From an uncultured Collinsella sp. (GTDB taxonomy: Bacteria; Actinomycetota; Coriobacteriia; Coriobacteriales; Coriobacteriaceae), in contig CABUQY010000044.1 of assembly GCA_902493915.1 (NCBI GenBank), forward strand, positions 1 to 13,562: 13,562 nucleotides of DNA, written 5' to 3'. Both the position numbers and the translations under genes were made by a program. Below, piece after piece: positions 1 to 6,228 of this stretch. The notes under the pieces were generated by a model that did no database searches, had not been told where the DNA came from, and saw only the letters and a list, made by a program, of their open reading frames with translations. Position 1 is the stretch's first letter; each line of letters begins with the position of its first letter.

Positions 1-1154
1 CCGCCGCCGCGAAGACGGCATACGACGCTGCGAAGGACGCACTCGGCGGAATCGACATCGAGTCCCTCAAGCAGAACCTCGATGCCGCCAAGGCCGAGGC
101 CGCTACTGCCCAGGCGGCTCTCGATAAGGCAAACGCCACGCTTGCTGACAGTAAGACGAAGGCAGCCGAGGCCGCTGCTCACAAGGCGAAGGCTCGCAGC
201 GCCCGCGATGCCGCCAAGGCAAAGTCCGATAAGGCCAACGAGGCGTATGGCAATGCCACGGCTTCGGTCAAGGACCTTGCCGCCAAGCGCGATGCCGCCC
301 AGGCGGACCTTGCGAATAAGCAGGGCTCGCTTGACGAGGCAAAGAAGGCCGACGATGCCGCCCAGGCTGGTGTAGACAAGGCCCAGGCCGCAGATGTCCA
401 GGCCGCGATTGCTCTTTCGGACGCCAAGCATGCGGTTGCCGCCAAGGCGCAGACTGTGTCCGACGCGCAGGCCAAGGCCAAGGCTGCCGAGGGCGAACTG
501 GCCGGCGCAAACAAGGCCTTCGAGCGCTTCGCTGGAGCCCAGAAGGCGGTCGACGACGCCAAGGCCGCCTATGACGCCGCCGTCGCCGGTGTCGCCGATG
601 CCCAGAAGCAGCTCGAGGCCGCCAACGAAGCCGTCGTCGATGCGACCTTCGAGATCGTCGAGGCCAAGGCCGAGCTTGCCAACGACGAGGCGCTCAAGGC
701 CGATCTTGAGGCTGTCGACCACAAGGCATCCCTTGCCGCGGGCACGACGGACAACGATAAGCTGGTCAAGCTTAACGCTGCCTACGCTCGCTATAAGGCC
801 GCCGTCGATGCCGCCGCTGGCCTCAAGGCTGCTCTGAGCGATGCCGATGCCAAGCTGTCCGATGCCAACGACGCCTATGCCGCCGCGCTTGCCGAGCTCG
901 GAGATGCCAAGGATGCCCTGGCTGCCGCTCAGGCCGAGTACGACAAGTATCATCCCAAGGCTGAGCCGCAGGCCAAGCCTCAGGTTGCGCAGGCTGCTGC
1001 AAAGGCCCCCGTTGCCAAGAAACAGGCTGCGCCTGCCGCGCTCGCCCAGACTGGCGACAATTCCGCGCTTGCGGGCGAGGTGTTCGTCATCGGCGGTGTG
1101 ACGCTCGTGGCAGCGGGCGTGACGCTGGGCGATCGTCGTCGCAAGCAGATGTAG
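1..1154 (+). CDS. Ala-rich coiled-coil surface protein, LAxTG sortase-anchored, 5'-truncated
   Basis: The frame is open from base 3 to the TAG at 1152-1154, giving 383 visible residues; the start lies upstream of the window. The body is almost entirely Ala, Lys, Asp, Glu and Gln in heptad-like patterns such as KAEAATAQAALDKA, as expected for a long alpha-helical coiled coil. A Pro/Ala/Lys/Gln spacer follows near the end (about 955-1040). The C-terminus is a classical cell-wall sorting signal: LAQTG at 1041-1055, a hydrophobic segment (VFVIGGVTLVAAGVTLG) and the basic tail DRRRKQM. LAxTG rather than LPxTG is the form typical of class E sortase substrates in high-GC Gram-positives. The protein should be covalently attached to peptidoglycan and project a fibrous rod. 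Its ligand cannot be read from this fragment. Surface anchoring is well supported; any adhesin role is inference. Confidence 0.9.
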   Translation, partial: AAAKTAYDAAKDALGGIDIESLKQNLDAAKAEAATAQAALDKANATLADSKTKAAEAAAHKAKARSARDAAKAKSDKANEAYGNATASVKDLAAKRDAAQADLANKQGSLDEAKKADDAAQAGVDKAQAADVQAAIALSDAKHAVAAKAQTVSDAQAKAKAAEGELAGANKAFERFAGAQKAVDDAKAAYDAAVAGVADAQKQLEAANEAVVDATFEIVEAKAELANDEALKADLEAVDHKASLAAGTTDNDKLVKLNAAYARYKAAVDAAAGLKAALSDADAKLSDANDAYAAALAELGDAKDALAAAQAEYDKYHPKAEPQAKPQVAQAAAKAPVAKKQAAPAALAQTGDNSALAGEVFVIGGVTLVAAGVTLGDRRRKQM

Positions 1155-1221
1155 CGTTTCGAGCGTAGATTCTGCAACGAACTTCGGTTCATAGCAGGAA
1201 CGCTTCGATAGCTTAACCGAT

Positions 1222-1262
1222 AAGGCCGGCGCGCTGTTAAACGCAGCGCGCCGGCCTTTCTT
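1222..1262 (+). terminator. Intrinsic terminator of the surface-protein gene
   Basis: A perfect 15-bp GC-rich stem (1222-1236 with 1244-1258) encloses a 7-base loop (1237-1243) and is followed by a T-rich run (TTTCTTTGTTTC). It lies about 70 bases after the stop of the surface-protein gene. The left arm begins with AA, so termination from the minus direction is possible but poorly supported. Confidence 0.9.
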
Positions 1263-1273
1263 TGTTTCGATAT

Positions 1274-1314
1274 CAAAAAGCCCGGTCAGCAGCCGCAGAA
1301 GCTACCGACCGGGC
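1274..1314 (-). terminator. Intrinsic terminator of the OPT transporter gene
   Basis: Read on the minus strand, GCCCGGTC (1314-1307) pairs with GACCGGGC (1287-1280). An inner GTAGC/GCTGC helix with one G-T pair lies in between, and TTTTTGA follows directly (1279-1273). It lies just past the stop of the minus-strand transporter and faces the terminator of the convergent surface-protein gene, so the two transcripts are insulated from each other. Confidence 0.85.
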
Positions 1315-1355
1315 AAGCCGTAGGCAATATGGTTGCTGTCGAGCAGCTGCTCGAC

Positions 1356-3059
1356 TTAGCCCAGCAGGCTTAAGCCTACGGAGACAAACGCCAGGATAAC
1401 GCCGACGATGGACTCGCCGCCGAGCAGGCCGCTGGCAACGACCAGACCCTGTTCCTGGAAGGCGGCGTCCTTGGCAGCTCTCTCCTCGTCGGAAAGACCA
1501 GCGGTGGCGTCGCGGTGGGCGGACCACTTGTCGTAGGCGAGCTTGACGCAGGAGCCCAGGAATGCCGTGAGTGACATGTAGAACGGCAGGTACACGCCCA
1601 GGCCGATCATCATGGCCGGAATGCCGAGCCAGTACATGACGATGCCGGCGATAAAGCCGCCAACGAACCACGGCACGCTCGGGATGCCCGAGACCATGGT
1701 GGCGACAACGCTTGCCTGCGCGGCAACAAAGCTCTTGTCGGGGCCAAAGGCGTCCGGGCCATAGGCGGTGACGAGCGCGACCATGACGGCTGCGGCGACC
1801 AGGGCGCCCACGATGCCGCCGATGGCTTGGCCGATCCACTGCGCACGCGGGTTGGTGCCCAGCACGGCGCCGGCCTTAAAGTCGTTCATGACGTCGCCCG
1901 CAAGGCCGCACGCCACGGCTACGATGCCGGCGATAAAGAACAGCTTGACCTGAGCGATCTGTGCGAAGGCAGCCACGATGAGCATGACGATGAGGCCGAA
2001 GATTTCCATGGGGTCGATGCCCGTCTGGCCGCAGCTCTGTGCGCTCATGATGGTGGTGACAAAGGTGAACAGCGTCACGATGACGGCCGGAACGGGGCCA
2101 AGGTCGAGCACGATGGCGACGATCACGGCGATGGCGGCAGCGCCCAGGCCGATGATGCCGGCGTCGAGCTTAAGGGAGCCCGAGATGAGCGACTGCTCGT
2201 CGGTGTCGGTGGAGCTGTCGGCGGCAAGACCGCGGACGATACCGGCGACCTGCGGCAGGATGTCCTTGAGGACGACGGCGACGCCAAAGCCCATCATGAG
2301 GCCCATGCCCAGGGACTTGACGATGCCCTGCGCAGTCACAACGTCGAACAGACCGGCAGCGGTGCCGCCGACGACGATGCCAAAGTTGCCCAGCAGGGCG
2401 CCGGCAAACCAGAAGGCGACCGGGGCGAATCCCACGAGGAAGCCGACGGAGAGCAGCATGGGCGAGTTGTAGATGCCAAAGGTCACGCCGGGAATGTTGA
2501 GCGTGCATAGCATGCTGGGTACCACGCCCAGGGCGTCGCGCAGCACGCTGTAGATGCCTGCGATGGCCATAGAGCCAAAGAGCTGCTTGCCGGTCTTGCC
2601 GCCGGCCTCGGTGGCGCGCAGGGTCTGAGCTGCGGCGTTGCCGGTGGGGAACTCCAACGCGGCATCCACGATAAAGTGACGGTGGATGAGCGCGGTGGCC
2701 AGCAGGCCCAGGATGGTGCCGGCGAGTGCCACGATAAACATGTCGAGCCAGCTGATCTGGTCGGCATAGCCCAGCATCCAGGCGCCCGGGATGGTAAACG
2801 CCAGACCGCCGGCGACCATGGCGCCCGCGGACATGATGGTGTGGGTGACGTTGGCCTCGTTGAGACTGGCGTTGCCCATGAGCTTCAGGAAGAACAGCGA
2901 AATGACGGCAGCGAAAATGATCGGCCAGGGGAGGGCGCCCATCTTGAGGGCGGTGTAGGCCGAGCTTGCCGTGATGATCACGCAGCCAAGGACGCCGATG
3001 ACGACGCCGCGCAGCGTGAGTTGCCCGCGCATCGAGGTGCGGTTCGAGGGATTGCTCAT
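1356..3059 (-). CDS. OPT-family oligopeptide/metal-peptide transporter
   Basis: A 567-residue polytopic membrane protein. The N-terminal block (LTLRGVVIGVLGCVIITAS, ALKMGALPW), the motif NEANVTHTIMSAGAMVAGG and the later FPTGNAAAQTLRATEAGGKTG all resemble the bacterial branch of the OPT/YSL superfamily. Members of this superfamily are proton-coupled symporters of small peptides or metal-chelate compounds. About 12-14 hydrophobic segments are visible. The product is somewhat shorter than the roughly 640 residues common in bacterial OPT proteins. ATG 3059-3057 is preceded by AAAGGAG (3072-3066) with a 6-base spacer, which fixes the start. It is the only minus-strand gene here, is divergent from coaX, and is closed by its own terminator, so it is probably monocistronic. 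The substrate cannot be determined from the sequence. Confidence 0.92.
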   Translation of the reverse strand: MSNPSNRTSMRGQLTLRGVVIGVLGCVIITASSAYTALKMGALPWPIIFAAVISLFFLKLMGNASLNEANVTHTIMSAGAMVAGGLAFTIPGAWMLGYADQISWLDMFIVALAGTILGLLATALIHRHFIVDAALEFPTGNAAAQTLRATEAGGKTGKQLFGSMAIAGIYSVLRDALGVVPSMLCTLNIPGVTFGIYNSPMLLSVGFLVGFAPVAFWFAGALLGNFGIVVGGTAAGLFDVVTAQGIVKSLGMGLMMGFGVAVVLKDILPQVAGIVRGLAADSSTDTDEQSLISGSLKLDAGIIGLGAAAIAVIVAIVLDLGPVPAVIVTLFTFVTTIMSAQSCGQTGIDPMEIFGLIVMLIVAAFAQIAQVKLFFIAGIVAVACGLAGDVMNDFKAGAVLGTNPRAQWIGQAIGGIVGALVAAAVMVALVTAYGPDAFGPDKSFVAAQASVVATMVSGIPSVPWFVGGFIAGIVMYWLGIPAMMIGLGVYLPFYMSLTAFLGSCVKLAYDKWSAHRDATAGLSDEERAAKDAAFQEQGLVVASGLLGGESIVGVILAFVSVGLSLLG

Positions 3060-3065
3060 ATAGAA

Positions 3066-3072
3066 CTCCTTT
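3066..3072 (-). promoter_or_regulatory. Ribosome binding site of the OPT transporter
   Basis: AAAGGAG on the minus strand lies 6 bases before the ATG. It supports 3059 as the start. It also argues against the longer overlapping open frame reaching 3168, which runs in a different frame. Confidence 0.8.
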
Positions 3073-3083
3073 GCGTATATCCG

Positions 3084-3122
3084 CTTCCCCCGGGAGCGCC
3101 GCTACGGATACGGCGCGGGAAG
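3084..3122 (-). other. Leader hairpin in the OPT transporter 5' region
   Basis: On the minus strand, CTTCCC (3122-3117) pairs with GGGAAG (3089-3084). Stacked inside it, GCGCCG (3116-3111) pairs with CGGCGC (3101-3096). The result is a 12-bp helix with one 6-base bulge and a 9-base loop. It lies between the putative minus promoter and the ribosome binding site. No T-run follows, so it is not a terminator. It may be a regulatory or stabilising leader structure, or an operator. Confidence 0.45.
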
Positions 3123-3169
3123 TCGGGTTACCAAGGGCCGCCGCGTGAGCTCGCGCGCGACCGCGCACC

Positions 3170-3175
3170 AGTATA
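3170..3175 (-). promoter_or_regulatory. Candidate -10 box for the OPT transporter
   Basis: TATACT on the minus strand lies about 110 bases before the transporter ATG. No good -35 is visible at 16-18 bases. It mirrors the TATACT on the plus strand at 3219-3224. The call is weak without mapping of transcription starts. Confidence 0.3.
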
Positions 3176-3218
3176 GCCGCAAGCTAGTCATTTTGGGATG
3201 ACTGGTTTAGGTAGGCGA

Positions 3219-3224
3219 TATACT
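3219..3224 (+). promoter_or_regulatory. Candidate -10 box for coaX
   Basis: TATACT lies 27 bases before the coaX ATG, which would give a short leader of roughly 20 bases. The best upstream -35-like hexamer, TTGGGA (3193-3198), is 20 bases away rather than the usual 17, so the promoter is plausible but imperfect. Confidence 0.4.
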
Positions 3225-3251
3225 GCTGGACAGACGAAAGGAGCGCCGACG

Positions 3252-4103
3252 ATGCTTAATGGGTGCGCACATATATTGACGGTCGACGTGGGCAACACGT
3301 TCATTCGCTTTGGCCTGTTTGCCGAGGATTCGGCCGCGGCGCAGGAGTGCCCGCTTGCGACGTGCGAGATTACGACGCCGTCGAGCATTACGGCCGACGA
3401 AGTGCGTATGCGTCTCGCTCAAGTTATGGCCGCGCTGGCGGCCGATGCGGGCATGCCGGGCACACTTGTGCCCACGGCTGCCGTGCTGAGCTGCGTGGTG
3501 CCGGCGCTCGAGCGCCCGTGGAAGGCGGCGCTTTCCCGTACCTGCACGGGGCGCGTGCTCACCGTGGGGCCGGGCCTCAAGACTGGCATGCCCGTCCACT
3601 ACGACGACCCCGCCGAGATCGGCCCCGACCGCATCGCCGATGCCGTGGCGGCTCGTGCCGTCTACGGCTCTCCGTGCATCGTGATCGACCTGGGCACGAC
3701 GACCAATATTGAGGTCATCGACGCATGCGGTACCTTTGTGGGCGGCGTCATCGCGCCGGGTCTGGCGCTCGGTGCCCGCTCGCTTTCGGCGGCTGCGGCG
3801 CGTTTGCCTCAGGTCGAGCCCTCGGCACCGACGCATGTGATCGGCCGCAACACGCGCGAAGCCATGCGCTCAGGCGTGGTCTTGGGCGAGGTGGCCCGCA
3901 TCGACGGCATGCTCGACATGGTGCTTGCCGAGATGCGCGCGACCAAGGCGGCGGGGGAGGGCAGCGTGCCCATTGTCATCACCGGCGACGATGCCGAGGC
4001 GCTCGCGTCGCTGGTCGGTCACAGTCTGACGGTCGACGATGCGCTGACGTTGCGGGGTCTCGCCGAGCTCTACCGCATCAACCAAAAGCCCCGCCGCGTG
4101 TAA
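3252..4103 (+). CDS. coaX: Type III pantothenate kinase
   Basis: CoaX phosphorylates pantothenate to 4'-phosphopantothenate, the first step of coenzyme A synthesis, in the cytoplasm. The 283-residue product has the family's ASKHA-fold signatures in order: DVGNT (residues 12-16, phosphate-binding loop), GPDRIAD (124-130, pantothenate site), DLGTTT (146-151) and GGVIAPG (164-170). The family usually shows DxGTATTxD in the third motif. Here it reads DLGTTTNIE, so Asn and Glu replace the usual Thr and Asp. The open frame extends upstream to 3198, but ATG 3252 is chosen because AAAGGAG (3237-3243) sits 8 bases before it and DVGNT then falls close to the N-terminus. The length is slightly above the usual roughly 255-265. 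The gene is divergent from the OPT transporter. Confidence 0.95.
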   Translation: MLNGCAHILTVDVGNTFIRFGLFAEDSAAAQECPLATCEITTPSSITADEVRMRLAQVMAALAADAGMPGTLVPTAAVLSCVVPALERPWKAALSRTCTGRVLTVGPGLKTGMPVHYDDPAEIGPDRIADAVAARAVYGSPCIVIDLGTTTNIEVIDACGTFVGGVIAPGLALGARSLSAAAARLPQVEPSAPTHVIGRNTREAMRSGVVLGEVARIDGMLDMVLAEMRATKAAGEGSVPIVITGDDAEALASLVGHSLTVDDALTLRGLAELYRINQKPRRV

Positions 4104-4140
4104 AGGTGAGGGCGCCGGTGGGACAAACGCCCCCACCTTT
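4102..4140 (+). terminator. Hairpin overlapping the coaX stop codon, probable weak terminator
   Basis: AAAGGTG (4102-4108) pairs with CACCTTT (4134-4140), and GGGCG (4110-4114) pairs with CGCCC (4128-4132). One A/C mismatch separates the two helices. The first pairing base lies inside the coaX TAA. Only three T residues end the stem, so termination may be partial and some readthrough into the deaminase gene is likely. Confidence 0.5.
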
Positions 4141-4144
4141 CACC

Positions 4145-4153
4145 TGCTACAAT
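4145..4153 (+). promoter_or_regulatory. Extended -10 promoter of the dCMP deaminase gene
   Basis: TGCTACAAT is a TGn-extended -10 element directly after the coaX hairpin, 34 bases before the deaminase ATG. No clear -35 is present at 17 bases, which is tolerable for an extended -10 promoter. Confidence 0.5.
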
Positions 4154-4187
4154 GGGTCAAACTATTGCGATTACGGAGGTGTCTGCC

Positions 4188-4712
4188 ATGTCGGACGATC
4201 TTCATCAAACTTCGTCAGGCAAGCGCCTGGACGTCATTAGCTGGGACGAGTTCTTTATGAGCGTGGCCATCGCCGCGCAGCGCCGCAGCAAGGACCCCAA
4301 CACGCAGGTGGGTGCGTGCATCGCCAGCACCAACCACCGCATCCTTTCGGTGGGTTACAACGGTACACCCTCGGCGCTCAACGACGACTTTTTCCCGTGG
4401 GGTACGAGCGACGACCCGCTGCAGGACAAGCACAACTACGTGGTCCACGCCGAGGCCAACGCCGTGCTCAACTACCGTGGCTCGCTCAAGGACCTCGAGG
4501 GTTCCACGGTCTACGTCACGCTGTTTCCGTGCCACGACTGCGCCAAGATTTTGGCGCAGGTGGGCGTGGGCGAGGTTGTCTACCTGGACAACAAGTACGC
4601 CGACACCGATGATGGCCGTATCAGTCGCCGCATTCTTGACTCTTGCGGCATCAGCTACCGCCAGGTCATCGTCGATGTTCAGATTGGTACCGGGGGACAG
4701 GCTCGACAGTAA
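4188..4712 (+). CDS. dCMP deaminase (ComEB-like cytidine/deoxycytidylate deaminase)
   Basis: A 174-residue zinc-dependent deaminase that converts dCMP to dUMP, feeding thymidylate synthesis in the cytoplasm. The catalytic motif HAEANA (His87, Glu89) supplies a zinc ligand and the proton-shuttling Glu. PCHDCAK (Cys115 and Cys118) supplies the other two zinc ligands. The upstream DPNTQVGACI and GYNGTPS segments are characteristic of the dCMP deaminase branch. The frame runs up to 4152, but GGAGG at 4175-4179 lies 8 bases before ATG 4188, which is the better start. A gene of this family is called comEB in Bacillus, where it lies in a competence operon. No competence genes are visible here, so the metabolic role is the safe reading. 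Confidence 0.93.
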   Translation: MSDDLHQTSSGKRLDVISWDEFFMSVAIAAQRRSKDPNTQVGACIASTNHRILSVGYNGTPSALNDDFFPWGTSDDPLQDKHNYVVHAEANAVLNYRGSLKDLEGSTVYVTLFPCHDCAKILAQVGVGEVVYLDNKYADTDDGRISRRILDSCGISYRQVIVDVQIGTGGQARQ

Positions 4713-4714
4713 TA

Positions 4715-4743
4715 TGCGTTGTCGCTATCTGACGACGAACGCA
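4715..4743 (+). other. Hairpin after the deaminase gene
   Basis: TGCGTT (4715-4720) pairs with AACGCA (4738-4743), and GTCG (4721-4724) pairs with CGAC (4733-4736). One G is bulged and the loop has 8 bases. A second mini-hairpin, GCTC-AAA-GAGC, follows at 4744-4754. No T-run follows, so it may protect the 3' end or aid factor-dependent termination rather than act as an intrinsic terminator. Confidence 0.35.
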
Positions 4744-4845
4744 GCTCAAAGAGCCCCGTCCCAAATTGACTACTCGTGAAAGTCGCGTCTGCGCGCATGG
4801 ACGGCTCGTGAGCGGGTACATGGCTGTAGTAACATAGCTTCTGTC

Positions 4846-4861
4846 CGCGGGCGCGCCCGCG
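4846..4861. promoter_or_regulatory. 16-bp perfect GC palindrome upstream of the Nfu gene
   Basis: CGCGGGCGCGCCCGCG is identical to its reverse complement and ends 10 bases before the Nfu ribosome binding site. A TAnnnT-type -10 (TAACAT, 4830-4835) lies just upstream, so the palindrome would fall in the early transcribed region, a normal position for a repressor operator. It could equally fold as an mRNA hairpin. No regulator is identified. Confidence 0.4.
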
Positions 4862-4883
4862 TTATTGTGAGAAAGGAGCCCCT

Positions 4884-5162
4884 GTGGCTGTTAACGAAGA
4901 GCTGCTTAAGAAGGTTCTTGAAGAGATTCGCCCCAACCTGCAGGCCGATGGCGGCGATATGGAGTATGTGGGCGTTGACGACGAGGGCGTCGTCAAACTG
5001 GAACTGCAGGGCGCCTGCGCCGGCTGCCCCATGAGCTCGCTGACCCTGTCCATGGGCATTGAGCGTATCCTGAAGGAGCATGTGCCCGGCGTTACCCGCG
5101 TTGAGCAGGTCAATGCTTCCGGCGAGGCCGAGGACCTGTACGACGAGTACGCGCCGTTCTAA
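4884..5162 (+). CDS. NifU C-terminal-domain Fe-S cluster scaffold (Nfu)
   Basis: A 92-residue stand-alone Nfu domain that should hold or carry a [4Fe-4S] cluster for delivery to apo-enzymes. The signature GACAGCP contains the CxxC pair (Cys45, Cys48) that binds the cluster between two subunits. The N-terminal LEEIRPNLQADGGDMEYV is the typical start of the domain. No N-terminal NifU scaffold domain or A-type carrier fusion is present. The start is GTG 4884, preceded by AAAGGAG (4872-4878) with a 5-base spacer. No other Fe-S assembly genes (suf or isc) lie in the window. Confidence 0.93.
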   Translation: MAVNEELLKKVLEEIRPNLQADGGDMEYVGVDDEGVVKLELQGACAGCPMSSLTLSMGIERILKEHVPGVTRVEQVNASGEAEDLYDEYAPF

Positions 5163-5173
5163 GATGCGAAAGC

Positions 5174-5244
5174 TGCGGACGGCATACTCCGCATAGACGT
5201 TACGCCCAAATATGCGGCTGCGAGCGCAAGGCCCGCGGCCGCAT
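5174..5244 (+). other. Two hairpins between nfu and lgt
   Basis: TGCGGA (5174-5179) pairs with TCCGCA (5188-5193) around 8 bases. Further on, ATGCGGC (5212-5218) pairs with GCCGCAT (5238-5244) around a GC-rich 19-base loop and is followed by TTGTAT. The second could be a weak terminator or attenuator ahead of lgt. I see no recognisable riboswitch class. Confidence 0.35.
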
Positions 5245-5271
5245 TTGTATGTAGGGAGTAGGAGGGTCGAC

Positions 5272-6093
5272 ATGCTCAACGACTTCTACCATATGCTTGA
5301 TCCTGTCGCGATCTCGGCGGGCCCCATCACCATCTACTGGTACGGCCTGGCCTACGTGGTTGGCGCTCTGCTCACGGCGGTCGTCATGTACCGCACGCAG
5401 CGTCGCTGGGGCTTTAACATCACGATTGATGACCTGACGAGTGTCGTGGTCGGCGTGGTCTTTGGCCTCATTATCGGTGCGCGCCTGTTCTACGTCGTCT
5501 TTTACGGCGACGGCTACTACTGGGCGCACCCGCTCGAGATCTTTGCCACCAACGAGGGCGGCATGAGCTTCCATGGCGGCCTGGTGGGCGGCATTATCGG
5601 CGGCATCATCGTGTGCCGCATGTATAAGCTCGACGCATGGACTTTGGCAGACCTTGCCGTCATAGGCGCGCCGCTGGCCTTGTGCCTGGGCCGTTGTGCC
5701 AACTTTGTCAATGGTGAGCTGTGGGGCAAGCCGACCGATCTGCCCTGGGGCGTGGTCTTCGGTGGCACCGCGGGCGATATGCCGCGTCACCCCTCCCAGC
5801 TCTACGAGGCATTTCTTGAGGGCATCGTGCTCTTCTGTATTTTGCAGGTGCTCAGTCGCAAAAAGCCGCTACTGCCCCAGGGTACGTTTATGGGCGTGTT
5901 CGTGATGGGGTACGGCATCGTCCGCTTTCTCGTTGAGTTCGTGCGCGTGCCCGATGCCCAGTTGGGTTATCTACTGGGAGGCGTCATCACTATGGGCCAG
6001 CTGCTGAGTTTGCCGCTCGTTATCGCGGGCCTGGCGCTCATCATCTTCGCCCGACACCGCAATCGCCCCCAGCGCATCTACCTCGACGCCTAA
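5272..6093 (+). CDS. lgt: Prolipoprotein diacylglyceryl transferase
   Basis: Lgt transfers diacylglycerol from phosphatidylglycerol to the lipobox cysteine of prolipoproteins, the first step of lipoprotein maturation in the cytoplasmic membrane. The 273-residue product is polytopic. It shows the family signature LGRCANFVNGELWG (residues 139-152, with Arg141, Asn144, Asn147 and Glu149), FHGGLVGG (100-107, with the conserved His101), GARLFY (69-74) and HPSQLYEA (173-180). The frame continues upstream to 5212, but AGGAGG (5260-5265) lies 6 bases before ATG 5272, which sets the start. Length and topology are normal for the family. A REP-like hairpin begins one base after the TAA. Confidence 0.97.
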   Translation: MLNDFYHMLDPVAISAGPITIYWYGLAYVVGALLTAVVMYRTQRRWGFNITIDDLTSVVVGVVFGLIIGARLFYVVFYGDGYYWAHPLEIFATNEGGMSFHGGLVGGIIGGIIVCRMYKLDAWTLADLAVIGAPLALCLGRCANFVNGELWGKPTDLPWGVVFGGTAGDMPRHPSQLYEAFLEGIVLFCILQVLSRKKPLLPQGTFMGVFVMGYGIVRFLVEFVRVPDAQLGYLLGGVITMGQLLSLPLVIAGLALIIFARHRNRPQRIYLDA

Positions 6094-6094
6094 C

Positions 6095-6125
6095 CACCAC
6101 AAAGGGGACAGGCACCTTTGTGGTG
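6095..6125 (+). repeat. REP-like hairpin A, abutting the lgt stop codon
   Basis: A perfect 11-bp stem, CACCACAAAGG (6095-6105) with CCTTTGTGGTG (6115-6125), encloses the loop GGACAGGCA. The loop and adjoining stem base give GGGGACAGG, the core shared with the other repeats of this window. It starts one base after the lgt TAA. No T-run follows, so it is not a standard terminator. It lies head to head with copy B, so the pair resembles a BIME. Confidence 0.7.
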
Positions 6126-6152
6126 ATTCGCTGGGCAACGATGACAGAACCG

Positions 6153-6208
6153 TAACGTTTCCCCAGATAAAACCTGCCAAAATAAACCTGTCCCTTTTTG
6201 GCAGGTTT
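6153..6208 (-). repeat. REP-like hairpin B with conserved tail, minus orientation
   Basis: A perfect 13-bp stem, AAACCTGCCAAAA (6170-6182) with TTTTGGCAGGTTT (6196-6208), carries a 13-base loop that reads AGGGACAGGTTTA on the minus strand. The loop and a 3' tail (down to 6153) match copy D at 11033-11085 in 48 of 53 positions. Copies A and B point in opposite directions. B ends 3 bases before the likely ribosome binding site of the following gene, so it lies in the leader of that gene. Confidence 0.8.
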
Positions 6209-6228
6209 CTAGAAAGGCTCTTTGGACT

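Noticed and set aside
1..960. Possible tandem DNA repeats in the surface-protein gene
   Set aside because: Short phrases such as GATGCCGCCAAGGC recur, but without a fixed period. They reflect Ala/Lys/Asp heptads rather than a recent tandem array.
1827..2510. Long plus-strand open frames (227 and 164 codons) inside the OPT gene
   Set aside because: They are antisense to a strongly recognised transporter, their composition is Asp/Gly/His-rich without any family features, and they have no ribosome binding site. They are a by-product of GC-rich codon use.
3198..3251. Upstream start for coaX giving 18 more residues
   Set aside because: The extra residues have no family match, the candidate -10 would lie inside the coding sequence, and ATG 3252 has a strong AAAGGAG.
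4152..4187. Upstream start for the dCMP deaminase at 4152
   Set aside because: It overlaps the extended -10 box, and ATG 4188 has GGAGG at good spacing.
5212..5271. Upstream start for lgt at 5212
   Set aside because: The extra 20 residues are basic and unrelated to Lgt, lie in a hairpin region, and AGGAGG precedes ATG 5272.
6095..6208. Hairpins A and B as Rho-independent terminators of lgt
   Set aside because: Neither is followed by a T-run in the direction of transcription, and the shared GGGACAGG loop core points to repeats.
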